This document shows positions 23,874 through 36,366 of a stretch of DNA of 64,000 nt, piece after piece (the stretch's first letter is position 1; each line of letters begins with the position of its first letter). A model generated the notes under the pieces. The model had not been told where the DNA came from and did not search any database. It saw only the letters and a program-made list of their open reading frames with translations. The stretch comes from Allodiplogaster sudhausi (Eukaryota > Nematoda > Chromadorea > Rhabditida > Diplogasteridae), in contig CALZFC010000065.1 of NCBI GenBank assembly GCA_945643635.1, positions 860,001 through 924,000 on the forward strand. The letters run 5' to 3'. Both the position numbers and the translations under genes were made by a program.

Positions 23874-24560
23874 TCTGGAAAAAGCGGTTTAAAAAAGGAT
23901 ACGTAAAAAATATATATATATATAAATATACTGAATCTTTGAAAAACGCTTAAAACGGAGAATAAGTAAAACGATAGAAATATACTACTTTCTTGAAAGA
24001 CCGTCAAGAAAAAGGAGAAGTTCAGAAGCAATGTTATTCTAGTCGTCTAGTTACACGGCCAAATAAGTAACGTTGAATAAGAGGTGCGGCAAAGCGGCAG
24101 GTACCAAGAGTGTGTAACGGCACTTTGCCGCAATAAAAAATGACTAAACAGGCAATAAAAAGAGCAGAACATGGCCGATAAATAAACATTACAATAACAC
24201 ATGAAGCATGTAGAAAGATTCTCCTTAACGGAATCGAGGAAGAATTTCAAACTTCATTAATATTACGGTGCGATCGTACATGAACAAGAATATTAAAGTA
24301 TATTTTCCGGCCGGTACACTAAAATATAATACACTAAAATAATTCCTTGAAAGTTGGCAATATAATAAAATTGTCATTCTTTAAATATTAGATAAGTGAT
24401 TGCGGCTGAAATTTCAGATTAAATGCATTTAATCATGGCGATACGACACAGCGTTTTGAGGAGATTCATCGGGTAATTTTTTCAGAGAGAAAGAGAGAGA
24501 GGGAGATTGAATAGATCGACAGAGAGAGAGGGGGAGAGAGAGAGAATGGTCAGAAATGAA
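23874..24560. other. Region upstream of NUDCD1
   Basis: AT-rich, with no ORF or recognised element, and a short (GA)n tract at about 24484-24545. It probably contains the NUDCD1 5' leader and promoter. The acceptor-like site at the NUDCD1 ATG means either a 5' UTR intron or a trans-splice site here. Confidence 0.35.
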
Positions 24561-25109
24561 AAAAAAACAATCATGGAAACGAGAAAGTACTTGTGTATAA
24601 ATTTAATGCAAAAAAAGTTTCATCTAATTTCAACAGCAAACTCCGGAACATACGTCTTATGAATTCCTCAATTCACTCTCTAGTGCTCTCTCTCTCTCTC
24701 TCTCTCTCTCTTTTTCCTTCTCTCTCTCCATCCCTCTCTTTCTCTCTTTCTTGCCAAACGCACGATATTTCTCTTTCCCTCTTTTCTATCTCTCTCTAAC
24801 ACTCTCTCTCTCTCTCTCGTATCTTCTCTCTCCTAACTTCTCTTTTTTTCTCCGCATCTCGGTCTCTTTCTCCAATAATCACCTACCACATAATATATTT
24901 TTTTAAACAAAATTTACAGTCCTTTGCTCTAGTTCCAATTAAATGATCTCTTTTACATTTTCAATTCAAGCATAATCGATCTGGCCATATCATCTAGATT
25001 CCGAACTCTTCTGCTCTAAAATACAGCGTATTTTGGTGTAACATATTTCAATATTTGTTTTTGCCTTAATTTTTCTCGACCAAATAGTTTTTTCAATCCA
25101 AGCATTTAT

Positions 25110-26510
25110 GACGCGATTTGCGAGAGAATCAAACTGAATCAAAGCGGCCGCGGACATAGCCAAAATCGACCAGCTTGGATTTTGTGCAAAAGTTCCTTGT
25201 AGGTAGTTTCTGATACGGGGAATCGATTGGAAATGGTCTGGAAGTCGGAAAATGTCTTGTTCGTTTGCTATGACGGCTTGAATTATGGTTCTCGCAGCGC
25301 AGGGAGGCGAGTTGGATGCACGTTTGAGGTCACTACGCCGCGATCTGTTGTGATATAGAAACGAAAATTTACACCGTAATAGCAAAGATATTGTTCTAAA
25401 CAACAAAAAAGAAAAATGTGAAAATTTCCAAATTTAAGTGTTTTATAGACTTTAATGTTTGAGGGAGCATAGTGAAAGCAATACTCATTTTACCAGAACC
25501 GGACCTACACGGTTGAATAGAGCATGAAAATAGCTTTCGAACGAACTATTGGATTGTGAAAACTTAGGAGCTCTTTGATGTTTCTTGATCGATTATCCCG
25601 ATGTGCCTGTACAAATCACCACATCGAAATCATTTCCCCGCGTCCAAACGTACACCAGAAGAAAGAGCATAAACTTTTCTACAGAGTGAACCCCTTCAAT
25701 AAAATTCAAAGTCTTCGGTATTTTGTTATAAGTCATATAATTAGGGCCGGTAGTGCAACACATTGCGCCCAAAAATTAATCTTTTTTTATTTATTCGAAT
25801 TAGAATATTCCAATTATTTTTTTAGCTCCTTTCCTTGAAGAATTGTTATAAACGGATGCCCTATTCTTTTAACTTGTAACAAAATATCTTACCCCTGGAA
25901 TTCTCCTGAAAAGGGTTAGTTCATAGCAAATTTCACGCTCTTTCTTCTTGTGTATGCATGGACGCGCGAAAAAATTTTGAGGCGCCTTTTTTAATCCGCG
26001 GGCGTTCTGATTTGTACTGTCACATCGGGATATTCGATCAGGAAACATCAAAGAGTTCCAAAGTTTTCAAATCCCAATAGTTCGTTCGAAAGCTATTTTC
26101 ATGCTCTATTCAACCGTGTAGGTAAGGTTCTGGTAAAATGAGTATTGCGTCCACTATGCTCCCACGAACATTAATGTCTATAAAACACATAAATTTGGAA
26201 ATTTTCACATTTTCTTTCTTTCGTTATTTAGAGCAATATCTTAACTATTATGGTACAAAATTTTTTCGTTTCTATATCTCAACAAGGTGCGGCGCAGTGA
26301 CCTCAAACGTGCGTCCAACTCGCCTCCCAGCGCGGCGAGCCCTATAATTCAAGCCATCATAGCAAACGAATAAGGCATTTTCAGACTTCCAGACCATCTC
26401 CAATCGATTCCTCGTATCAGAAAGTACCTATAAGAAACTTTTGAGCAAAATCCAGGATGGTCGATTTTGGCTATGTCCGCGGCCTTTTTGATTCTCTCGC
26501 AAATCGCGTC
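25110..26510. mobile_element. Foldback element, about 700-bp inverted arms
   Basis: The two ends mirror each other: GACGCGATTTGCGAGAGAAT at 25110 and its complement ending at 26510. Further matched blocks run inward, including the GGCCGCGGACATAGCCAAAA segment and CTTTGATGTTTC near 25575 and 26050. The unpaired centre is about 25745-25870. A possible 4-bp target duplication TTAT flanks it (25106-25109, 26511-26514). No transposase is seen. Flanking sequence on the right continues a unit of the composite array, so it inserted into that array. Confidence 0.8.
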
Positions 26511-26691
26511 TTATAAAGTTTATTTTTGTCTTCTCATTTGACACCTGTGGTTTGCATGTTGGCCATTTATATGAAAGAGTTGTACAAAGCAATGAAAACG
26601 TTAATCTTTGAATGCAGCAATGAAAACGTTAATCTTTGAATGCTTTGAACCAAATATAGACATTTAAAAAATGTTGTAATGATGGCTAGTC

Positions 26692-27412
26692 GGCTCTATT
26701 CTAGTGTAGGCGTCCCATGGGATTATAGGCGTCCCATGGAAAATAAAGGCGTCCCGCCGTATTATGGGCGTCCCATGGAAAAATTAGGCGTCCCATGAAA
26801 TTATAGGCGTCCGACCGATTTATAGGCGTCCTATGGCAAGAAAAGGTGTCCCATAGAATTTAAGGCGTCCCAAAAAAGGTACTTTGAGGAGGAAATTAAA
26901 CTCTTCGTGCATGAGTTTCTATATGTATATTTTAGTGTTCCACAAGATAGGACAGTCCACACGCAATCAATCGAAGCCACTTGGGGAGCGTTGAAGAGGT
27001 CGCTAAAACATCTGTATGGCACGAGAGACATTCTTCTCCCCAGCTATTTGTATCAATACATGCTGCGCAGAAAATTCAAAAAAGAGAAGATTCTTAACCA
27101 CCTCCTCGTAGAGATGGCCAAGTCATTTACTCCTTGATGTGTTCCGCTTCCCCTATGTACATACTTCCATTGTCACTATCACGAATATGCATAATAAAGA
27201 AAGATCGTAAAAAAAAATTTGTTTTGTCACTTTTAAATTATATAAATTTTTCGGACGCCCTAAAATTTATAGGACGCCTATATTTCTGATGGGACGCCTG
27301 TAAATCCTTCGGACGCCTATAAATAGTTGGGACGCCTAGATTTTCTATGGGACGCCTTTATTTTCCATGGGACGCCTATAATCCCATGGGACGCCTACAC
27401 TAGAATAGAGCC
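26692..27412 (+). mobile_element. Non-autonomous Merlin element (721 bp)
   Basis: Perfect 8-bp target duplication GGCTAGTC (26684-26691 and 27413-27420) and long inverted ends starting GGCTCTATTCTAGTGTAGGC. Inside each end is a subterminal array: nine copies of a GGCGTCC-containing 19-20-bp unit on the left and eight inverted copies on the right. The 8-bp duplication and the transposase remnant inside fit the Merlin/IS1016 superfamily. Confidence 0.85.
26907..27137 (+). pseudogene. Merlin transposase, C-terminal remnant
   Basis: A 76-residue open frame between the subterminal arrays. It contains VHTQSIEATWGALKR, which fits the last catalytic Glu motif of the ISXO2/Merlin DDE domain, then YGTRDILLPSYLYQYMLRR, the typical end. 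The N-terminal HTH and first two catalytic Asp motifs are absent, so the element cannot be autonomous. The frame is undamaged to its stop. Confidence 0.75.
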
Positions 27413-27420
27413 GGCTAGTC

Positions 27421-27424
27421 TCTG

Positions 27425-27471
<47 letters not shown>

Positions 27472-27511
27472 CTCTCTCTCTTCATTCGCTCTGTTTCTCT
27501 CTCTGTGTCTT

Positions 27512-27588
<77 letters not shown>

Positions 27589-27775
27589 CTCTCTCTTCTC
27601 TCTCTCTGTCTCTCTGTCTCTCTCTCTGTGTCTCTGTCTCTTTGTCTGTCTCTCTCTCTGTGCCTCTGTCTCTGTCTCTCTCTCTTTGTCTATCTCTCTC
27701 TTCTCTCTCTCACTTTGTTTCTCTCTCTATGTCTCTCTCTCTCTTCTCTCTCTCACTCTGTCTCTCTCTCCAACT
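27421..27775. repeat. CT/CTGT microsatellite
   Basis: About 350 bp of CT with GTCTCT variants directly right of the Merlin target duplication. Comparable plus-strand CT tracts in the array lie at about 24690-24830, 28410-28585, 29285-29370, 30036-30530, 30840-30966 and 31590-31800. The one at 30036 passes into a (TA)n run at 30074-30111. Confidence 0.9.
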
Positions 27776-28465
27776 CAACCTCTAGGTCACCATCTAATAT
27801 CGCCTTTCAAAAGGATATTTTATACAGTAAATATTTGTGTTTGCCTTATTTTTTCCTCTGCCAGAAGTTTTCTTACTGCTTGCTTCTCCCATTTTACACC
27901 TGTGGTTTGCATGTCGGCCTGTCATATTAATGAAGTTGTACAAAATAAGCAATCCGTTTTGATCGTCTTTTTCGTTTCTATCGTGATACTCGGTGAGCAA
28001 ATTTTCTCTGACAAATGCAAGTTAGAAGACATATGAATGAGAAAGATATAACTGAAAGAATGCCTCTGAACTTGTTCTTGTTTCCTTGTGTCTTCATCTA
28101 TTGTTCTTTCTCCTTTCAATTCTCTCCGCGCCTTTCGGGACGAGATCTCGTCAACTTTAAGTGGTCCAGGAGAGCATAAGGAAAAGCTCGTGGCATGATG
28201 ATTTCTCCTTAACAAGAATGGGCAAGTTATGTCAAGCCGCTCATTCTCCACGCTCTTTGCAGAGGGATGCCCACGAATTCGTTCTAGACTAAAACTCTCT
28301 GCTGCAGTTAAAATAGACATAAAAATAAAGCATGAAAGAATGGTGAGAAGCAATTTAAATGACGTTGCAAGCAAACTTGTCGGAGAACAAATTACGCCTC
28401 ATAACAATAAGCTCTCTCTCGCTCAATCTCTGTCTCTTTCACTCTCTCTCTTTTTTCCTCTCTCA

Positions 28466-28496
<31 letters not shown>

Positions 28497-28518
28497 ACTT
28501 TCTCTCTTTCACTCTTTC

Positions 28519-28585
<67 letters not shown>

Positions 28586-30034
28586 AACTCAGCCACCCAG
28601 TCGCCATCTAATATCGCCTTTTTAGATGGTCTTTTGATTTATGCTGATATTTTCCCATTTAATATTTATGTTTGCCTTAATATTTATGTTTGCCTTATAT
28701 TCAGAAGTTTTTTTACTTCTTGCTAATTCAGTGCTTCGCTAATTTTGGTGTTCTCATTAGACACCTTTGGTTTGCATGTTAGCCGTTCGTATGAAAGAAG
28801 TTTGCAAAATAAGCGATCCGTTAAATTGCATTTATAGGATAAATAGATGTCTTCATCTTTCTCCGTTTAATTCACTCCGTGCACCTTTTAAGGAGACATC
28901 TTCATCCTCAAGTGTTCTAGCAGACCCAAGGACAAGCTTGAGGCACGGTTGCATGTTTAACAAGTTTAAGCAAGTAAAGTCAAGTTGCTCATTTTCTAGT
29001 TCCTTTGCTCACTTGCTGAGGATGCCCACAAATTCGCCAGGCAAAAAGTGTCTGCCACACTTAAAATAGGCATTAAAATATTTGTACAGACCGGAGGAGA
29101 GATGGATTGAGAGAGAGGGAGAGAGAGAGATTGAAGGGAGAGACTGGAGGGAGATAGAAGGAGAGAGAAAAAGAATGGTCAGACATGAAAAAAGAGAGAA
29201 AATATTAATGGAAACGAGAGAGTACTCATGTATAAATTGAATAGTGTAAAAGAAAAGGTTTCATCTAATTTCAACATTCGTACCGCATCTCTCTCTGTCC
29301 CTCTATCTGAGTCTCTCTCTCTCTCTCTCTCTCTCTGTCTCCCTCTTTGTCTCTCTGTCTGTCTCTCTCCAACTCAACCTGCCGGTCACCATCTAATATC
29401 GTCTTTCTTGAGGGTCTTTTGAATTAAACTGATGTTTTACACATTAAATATTTGTGTTTTGCCTTATTTATTTTTTTCTTGTGTCAAAACAAAAACATTT
29501 TTTACTTCTTGCTACTCCCATTGGACACATGTGGTTTGCACGTCGGCCTGTCATATGAATAAAGTTGTACAAAATAAGGAATCCGTTGGGTTGACACAAT
29601 TTGGCAATTTAGAAGACATATGAATTAGAAATAATTGAAAGAATGCTTCTAAACTTGTTCGTGTTTCCTTGTGTCTTCATCTATGTATCTAGTTTTTTTC
29701 TCCTTTTAATTCTCTCCGTGTGTTGCATCTTTCGGGAGGAGATCTCGTCAACTTCAAGTGTTCCAGGAGAGCAAGGAAGGAGAAGCTCGTGGCATGATGA
29801 TTACTCGTGTACTAGAACGGACAAGGAAATGTCAAGTCGCTCCATTCTCTACGCTCTTCTGCAGCTTTGTCGAGGGATGCCCACGATTTCGTTCCAGACA
29901 ACACAAATTTGTGAACTTAACATAGACATAAAAATAAGGAAAGAATGGTGAGAAACCATGACGACGTTGCAAGCAAAGTCGTCAGAGAACAATGCACGCA
30001 TTCAGGAAATGCTCTTTTAACAACAAGTTCTCTC

Positions 30035-30112
<78 letters not shown>

Positions 30113-30625
30113 GTCTCTCTAATTCTTTCTCTCTCCCCTCTTTGCTCTCTCATTCCTCGATCCATTTCATCTCTCTCGCCCCCTCTCAACTCCCTTGGTT
30201 TCTCCCTACTCTCTTTTATCCCTCCTCTCTCTCTATTTCTTTCTCTCTCTTTCCTTCTTTCTCTCTCTCCTTCTCATTTTATCTCTCTCTCTCTCATTCT
30301 CTCTCCCCTCTTTGCTCTCTCTTATTCCTCGCTCCCTCTCATCTCTCTCACCCCCTCTCAACTTTTCCTGTTTTCTCTCTACTCTCTTTTCTCCCTCTTT
30401 TTATTTCTCTTTCTCTATCTTCCTCTCTCTCCCTCTCTCTCTTTCTCTATCTTCCTCTCTCTCCCTCTCTCTCTTTCTCTCTCTTCCTCTCTCTCCCTCT
30501 CTCTCTTTCCTCTCATTCTCTTTCTTAATATTCTCAACACTAGCAAACCATTACTGGAGAAAGAAGTCGAGTTGCTGCGAAACATTCCCAATCCTACCAT
30601 GTGGTTTTTTCATGCTCATCGGAGC

Positions 30626-30629
30626 TTAA
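30626..30629. other. Empty TTAA site in a paralogous repeat unit
   Basis: GGAGC-TTAA-AAGCACCTTGTAAT. The same unit at 31907 and 42761 reads ATAGC-TTAA-[insertion]-TTAA-AAGCACCTTCTAAT, so this copy shows the unoccupied state and fixes the outer ends of the 31911-42760 insertion. Confidence 0.8.
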
Positions 30630-30889
30630 AAGCACCTTGTAATATTGAGCGATTCGCTCGTTGGTTGTTTCGTAATTGTATAATAAAATGGATATTAGCG
30701 AAAATAGGAATGATAAGTCAGTTTTATCTGAAAGTCTCTTTCATTTTCTACCTATTCGTACAACCCGATTGCAGTTTTTTCTGAATCCTAATTGAACATC
30801 TTCTGCCGGTGCCATTTTTTTTATGGTGAGCACTTTCTCTATCTACCTCTCTCTCTCTCTATCTGCCTCTCTCTCTATCTCCCTCTCCT

Positions 30890-30921
<32 letters not shown>

Positions 30922-30924
30922 CCT

Positions 30925-30967
<43 letters not shown>

Positions 30968-31910
30968 ACATAACCTCCCTGTCACCATCTAATATCGTCT
31001 TTTTAGAAGGTCTTTTGATTTAAGCTGATATTTCCAACATTAAATATTTATGTTTGCATTTTTTTTCTCTGTCAGAAGATTTTTTGCTGATAAATAGCTT
31101 TTACGAATTTTATTTTTCTCTTCTCATTTGACACATGTGGTTTGCATGTTTGCCTTGGCTATGAAAGAAGTTGTGCAAATCAAGCAATCTGTTACAACCG
31201 AACTGCAAGGAATATGCCCAGATATATCTTATAAATGCAACCTTGAAGAAGTTTCTATGGATAGCCTAATTAAAAGCAAGCTTTTTAAACTTTTCCGTTT
31301 TTTCTCCTTCTAATTCTCTTTCAGGAGCTTTTAAGAGGGTATCTTCTCCAACGTCAAGTGTTCTAGAATAACAAGGAAGCGCACATCTCATGATTGGACA
31401 TGTAAAGTTTATTCTCTACGGTCTTTTGCAGCCTTGCTGATGGATGCCCGTGAATTCGTTCCAGACAAAAACTGTGTGGACTTAATATAGACATAAAAAT
31501 AAGGCATGAAAGAATGGTGAGAAACCATTGAAAAAAACGTTGCAAGCAAAGTCGTCAGAGAACAACGTACATCTCTTAAAAATATGTAAGCTCTCTCTCT
31601 ATTCTCTTTCACTCGTTCTCTCTCACTCGCTCTCTCGTTCTCTCTTCTCTCTCTCATCTCGCTCCTTCCTCACTAACTCTCATCTCTTTACATATGTAGC
31701 TCCTCTCAACTCTCACTGTTTTCTCTCTACTCTCTTTCTCTCTCTTGCTCTCTCTCTCTCTCCCCCTCTCTCTCTCTCTCTCTCTCTCTTTCCCTATTGT
31801 AACGGAGCATTTCTGGAGACTACTTTTTTCTAACTAAAAAAATATTTCTTGACTAGTGGCGAAACATTCTCCAATCTCCCAGGTGGTGTTCCATGCATAT
31901 CATAGCTTAA

Positions 31911-34900
31911 GAGAGCCTCTCTGTAAGGTTCGAGGAGCGCCTGCCCGGAGGAATTTTTGTTTAGTTTAGCGTTGTAAACTTTATGAGGGATATATCTAGT
32001 GTTCATAACGAAGTCTAGGCGGTCCGGAAGTTTAGAAAATTTTTTTTCACTTAGATATAAGTCGTAATGTTCTTAAAATTGGATGACCATATCTAACGTT
32101 ATACTTAATATTTCTCAATATTCTTTTCACTGTTCGATTCCTTGTCGAAAACTACACAAAAAAGTCCCAGATGACCATATTCGAAAAATTAAAATTTTTA
32201 TAACTTTTGACCAATTTAATTTTTTGAAATGTCGTTTTCAGGCAATAACTTTTTTTTTACTATTACTTTCCAAAAACTGAATCTTCCACGTGAAAGAGGA
32301 GCGAAAACTACATATAATATGTTTCTACGACGAAAAATCTCGGACACTTTTTTGGGTATCTGCATTTGAATAAGCGTTCCTAAGCCAATTGTCGGTTTCA
32401 GCTTTTCAAACATAATCTCATTCAAACTTCATCAATTGTAAAGAAGAATAGATCATTCGATGTGATTTTTTATGCTCTTCAAATTGGGCCTATGATTTGT
32501 ACGCAAATAACAAGTCTACAGGCCGAAAATTTTATTTTTGTGTTTTTATGCCAATTTCTGGTGTTGAAATACTTATTCTTTGGAATCTTAATGGGTCTTG
32601 TTCACCTATTTTCCAAATGATCTTTACACTGCAAGAAAGAGCAGCTAAAACTGAGTTGGATACAGCTTTATAATCGAAATCTGAGGACCCTTTTTTTGGG
32701 AACATGCATTTGAATGCTCACTGTTGCAGGCGATATGGTCGAATATATTTAGATCGTATTTCAAAATTGTCATTTTAAAGTATCGAGCACCACAAAATAT
32801 CTATTCCTGAATTGTTTGCAGTTCTCTAGTGATTTACCGCTCAAAAGTGCTACATAAGTTAAGAAATTGGATTTTTAGGTGCAACGACAGAAAAAAAACT
32901 CTTTCGGAGCCAACAATCGAGTAGTTTTCGAGCCAAGTTCCCAAAACGATTATAACCATTCGAGAGTACTGTGACTTGTGCATAATATATCTACAGATGA
33001 AAATGCAAAACCACTCTATGTTTAAGAAATCTTGAAATCGGGGAAAAATTCGACGAGAGGATTTGGCTTTTTTGAGCGATTTTAGAAAAAATGGTACCGA
33101 TTGAGCTTTTGTCCCAAAAAATGTGCCATAGGGTTCTTTGTTGTTAGAAACATGAATCTGATGTTCATTTTTACTCCTCTGTAACATCTGTGGAAATTTA
33201 TTTTATTGTGTTATATTGCGTTTTATTATTATCTGATGCTTTTTAAGGTGCATGACGCTTTATCTTTCGAATTGGAATCCCCAACATCTATTTTGGAAAC
33301 GGCTAGTGTTTACGAATACAGTTATCAATGATCATTTTGTATAAATTCAATTATATTTAACGTAGCCAATAATACTGTTCTCGAAAAAATACGAATATTG
33401 TTTTACAAAGGTAAGGTTTAAAAAAGCTAAAATAGTTCGTCTTTGGAGCGTTTGTTAGTTGGCTCTTCGTCGTTTGCTATTGCAGAATCGTCTAATATAT
33501 CGAGCAGCTGAACTTCCTCGCGATCAAGATCGTAGGTCGATTGAAACAAGGGATTTCTGGGCCACAACCGGCAAAGCTCTACGTCTTGAAACAACTCATC
33601 ACAGAGCAACAGAGCATGCAGATGAAGCCGAACACTGCAAGCCAGAGGATTCAGATTCATGCGATTCCTTGCTACATCTCTTTAGATGCCCGGAAGAGGC
33701 ATGCACTGCGGAATTCTTACTGTCTTCCAACTTGGAGCGTCATTTGCTGCTGGGCAAGCATAAATTGGTCCCTGAGCGCTTGACACTACGGGATCAATCG
33801 CTGCAGTTCTACTCTGTCCACCTGGAAGGCGTCCACGCAAAAAGAGTTTATCCTGATGTTACTTCGGCGTTAGAGTCGCTTCAGGTGAGTAGAGAAAGAA
33901 AATGGGAATGCGGGCCTGCAGGAATTATACGTATTTCAGGAAACGAATGCCAACGGAAAAAAAGCCATGCAAGGGTGGGCGCTTCGTGCTCGCAAACGAA
34001 GCGAGCGGCTACCAGAGCGCTCGAAGGCATATATCACCAAACTGTTTTCCGATGGCTGGCAATCTAAAGTGAAAGTCGATCCACGAGCGGCTGAAAAGCG
34101 AATGAAAGATGCTGTTGATGAATTGGGAAAATTGATGTTTGCTCCAACGGAACTTCTTAATTACAGACAAATTGCAGCCATCTTCAGCCGATTAGCCCAA
34201 AAGCAGAAGCAGGCACGTGTATTTTTATGTGGAATTTTAAGAGAAACTCCAAAATTACAGAACCCACCAGTTCTTCCTGATACTCCAGAAGCAGCAGAAG
34301 CTGTAAGTGAAGTTTTTGCACAGGAAGGGGATGAGGAAGAAGAATTCGTTACCGATCCCTTGTTTCAATCGACCTACGATCTTGATCGCGAGGAAGTTCA
34401 GCTGCTCGATATATTAGACGATTCTGCAATAGCAAACGACGAAGAGCCAACTAACAAACGCTCCAAAGACGAACTATTTTAGCTTTTTTAAACCTTACCT
34501 TTGTAAAACAATATTCGTATTTTTTCGAGAACAGTATTATTGGCTACGTTAAATATAATTGAATTTATACAAAATGATCATTGTTAACTGTATTCGTAAA
34601 CACTAGCCGTTTCCAAAATAGATGTTGGGGATTCCAATTCGAAAGATAAAGCGTCATGCACCTTAAAAAGCATCAGATAATAATAAAACGCAATATAACA
34701 CAATAAAATAAATTTCCACAGATGTTACAGAGGAGTAAAAATGAACATCAGATTCATGTTTCTAACAACAAAGAACCCTATGGCACATTTTTTGGGACAA
34801 AAGCTCAATCGGTACCATTTTTTCTAAAATCGCTCAAAAAGCCAAATCCTCTCGTCGAATTTTTCCCCGATTTCAAGATTTCTTAAACATAGAGTGGTTT

Positions 34901-36004
34901 TGCATTTTCATCTGTAGATATATTATGCACAAGTCACAGTACTCTCGAATGGTTATAATCGTTTTGGGAACTTGGCTCGAAAACTACTCGATTGTTGGCT
35001 CCGAAAGAGTTTTTTTTTCTGTCGTTGCACCTAAAAATGCAATTTCTTACCTTATGTAGCACTTTTGAGCGGTAAATCACTAGAGAACTGCAAACAATTC
35101 AGGAATAGATATTTTGTGGTGCTCGATACTTTAAAATGACAATTTTGAAATACGATCTAAATATATTCGACCATATCGCCTGCAACAGTGAGCATTCAAA
35201 TGCATGTTCCCAAAAAAAGTGTCCTCAGATTTCGATTATAAAGCTGTATCCAACTCAGTTTTAGCTGCTCTTTCTTGCAGTGTAAAGATCATGTGGAAAA
35301 TAGGTGAACAAGACCCATTAAGATTCCAAAGAATAAGTATTTCAACACCAGAAATTGGCATAAAAACACAAAAGTAAATTTTCGGCCTGTAGACTTGTTA
35401 TTTGCGTACAAATCATAGGCCCAATTTGAAGAGCATAAAAAATCACATCGAATGATCTATTCTTCTTTACAATTGATGAAGTTTGAATGAGATTATGTTT
35501 GAAAAGCTGAAACCGACAATTGGCTTAGGAACGCTTATTCAAATGCAGATACCCAAAAAAAGTGTCCGAGATTTTTCGTCGTAGAAACATATTATATGTA
35601 GTTTTCGCTCCTCTTTCACGTGGAAGATTCAGTTTTTGGAAAGTAATAGTAAAAAAAAAAGTTATTGCCTGAAAACGACATTTCAAAAAATTAAATTGGT
35701 CAAAAGTTATAAAAATTTTAATTTTTCGAATATGGTCATCTTTTTGTGTAGTTTTCGACAAGGAATCGAACAGTAAAAAGAATATTGAGAAATATTAAGT
35801 ATAACGTTAGATATGGTCATCCAAAGTTTAAGAACATTACGACTTATATCTAAGTGAAAAAAATTTTTCTAAACTTCCGGACCGCCTAGACTTCGTTATG
35901 AACACTAGATATATCCCTCATAAAGTTTACAACGCTAAACTAAACAAAAATTCCTCCGGGCAACCGCCTATACCAGCCTCCTTGAGTCTTACAGAGAGGC
36001 TCTC
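31911..36004. mobile_element. TTAA-flanked DNA transposon with about 1.6-kb inverted arms
   Basis: Bounded by TTAA at 31907-31910 and 36005-36008. The outermost 17 bases, GAGAGCCTCTCTGTAAG, are inverted at the right end. After a short diverged stretch the arms 31942-33554 and 34355-35962 mirror each other almost exactly, with a few substitutions. The 800-bp centre holds most of one gene on the plus strand, and the gene's last exon lies in the right arm, with an inverted copy in the left arm. The superfamily is not certain; a TTAA target suggests piggyBac or Kolobok, and no catalytic domain is visible, so it may depend on an enzyme from elsewhere. Confidence 0.8.
33590..34482 (+). CDS. Transposon-borne protein with C2H2 finger and GWALRxRK domain (function unknown)
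   Basis: The first readable part is about 33590-33881 with a C2H2-like finger (FRCPEEACTAEF then H and H near LERHLLLGKH) and HLEGVHAKRVYPD. A GT donor at about 33882 and an acceptor before about 33960 join it to a second exon starting near AMQGWALRARKRSERL, with FSDGWQSKVKVDP and LLNYRQIAAIFSRLAQKQ. It ends after an acidic tail at the TAA 34480-34482. Similar GW-A-L-R-K/FSRLA proteins occur as unknown transposon-linked proteins in several invertebrates (from memory). The last 42 residues are duplicated inverted at 33427-33553. No transposase motif seen. Confidence 0.5.
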
Positions 36005-36366
36005 TTAAAGGAGCATGAAACCCATTTTTTCATGACCTAACCGATTACACTGTTAAGTCTACGACATTAATATGAATACCTCGGCAAAGTAAAAAGTTTT
36101 AAAAGTCCAAGATAAACGAGAAATTTGCATTCCAAAAATGTCATTTCAAATCCCTGTAGAAGGGAATTTTGGTGCGATGACTATATTTCTGTAGTTTGTT
36201 TGACAGAAAGCTATTTCCAGGATATAATATCACCACCGGCCCACTTGCGGGAAAATATGTTTTTTGAAAATTGTTCACAATGAACACACTATGGGAAATG
36301 TTTTTTCCTGCATATTTTGTTTATTTGTCAATGTATTATGTGAGTCATAAACAGTTCATTTTCGGC

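Larger units (their letters stand above)
24580..31906. repeat. Composite tandem repeat array, left part (about five units)
   Basis: Diverged copies of a long unit in direct orientation. Recurring landmarks are: CT tract; CATCTAATATCGCC (27788, 28600, 29387, 30984); TGTGGTTTGCATG (26545, 27900, 28762, 29528, 31136); ATAGACATAAAAATAA (28312, 29920, 31488); ACGTTGCAAGCAAA (28364, 29961, 31539); and CCATGTGGTTTT...CATGCTC (30600). Spacing is about 0.8 or 1.6 kb, so the full unit is about 1.6 kb and some copies are deleted. No landmark lies in a long ORF. I do not recognise the family; it could be an old non-autonomous element amplified in tandem, or a satellite. The unit is interrupted by the elements at 25110, 26692 and 31911. 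Confidence 0.75.

Noticed and set aside
24990..25406. 138-residue minus ORF
   Set aside because: Lies in the arm of the 25.1-kb foldback and has no recognisable domain; the mirrored arm lacks a matching intact frame.
32834..33187. 117-residue minus ORF in the left arm
   Set aside because: No recognisable domain; lies in the noncoding inverted arm and is mirrored in the right arm.
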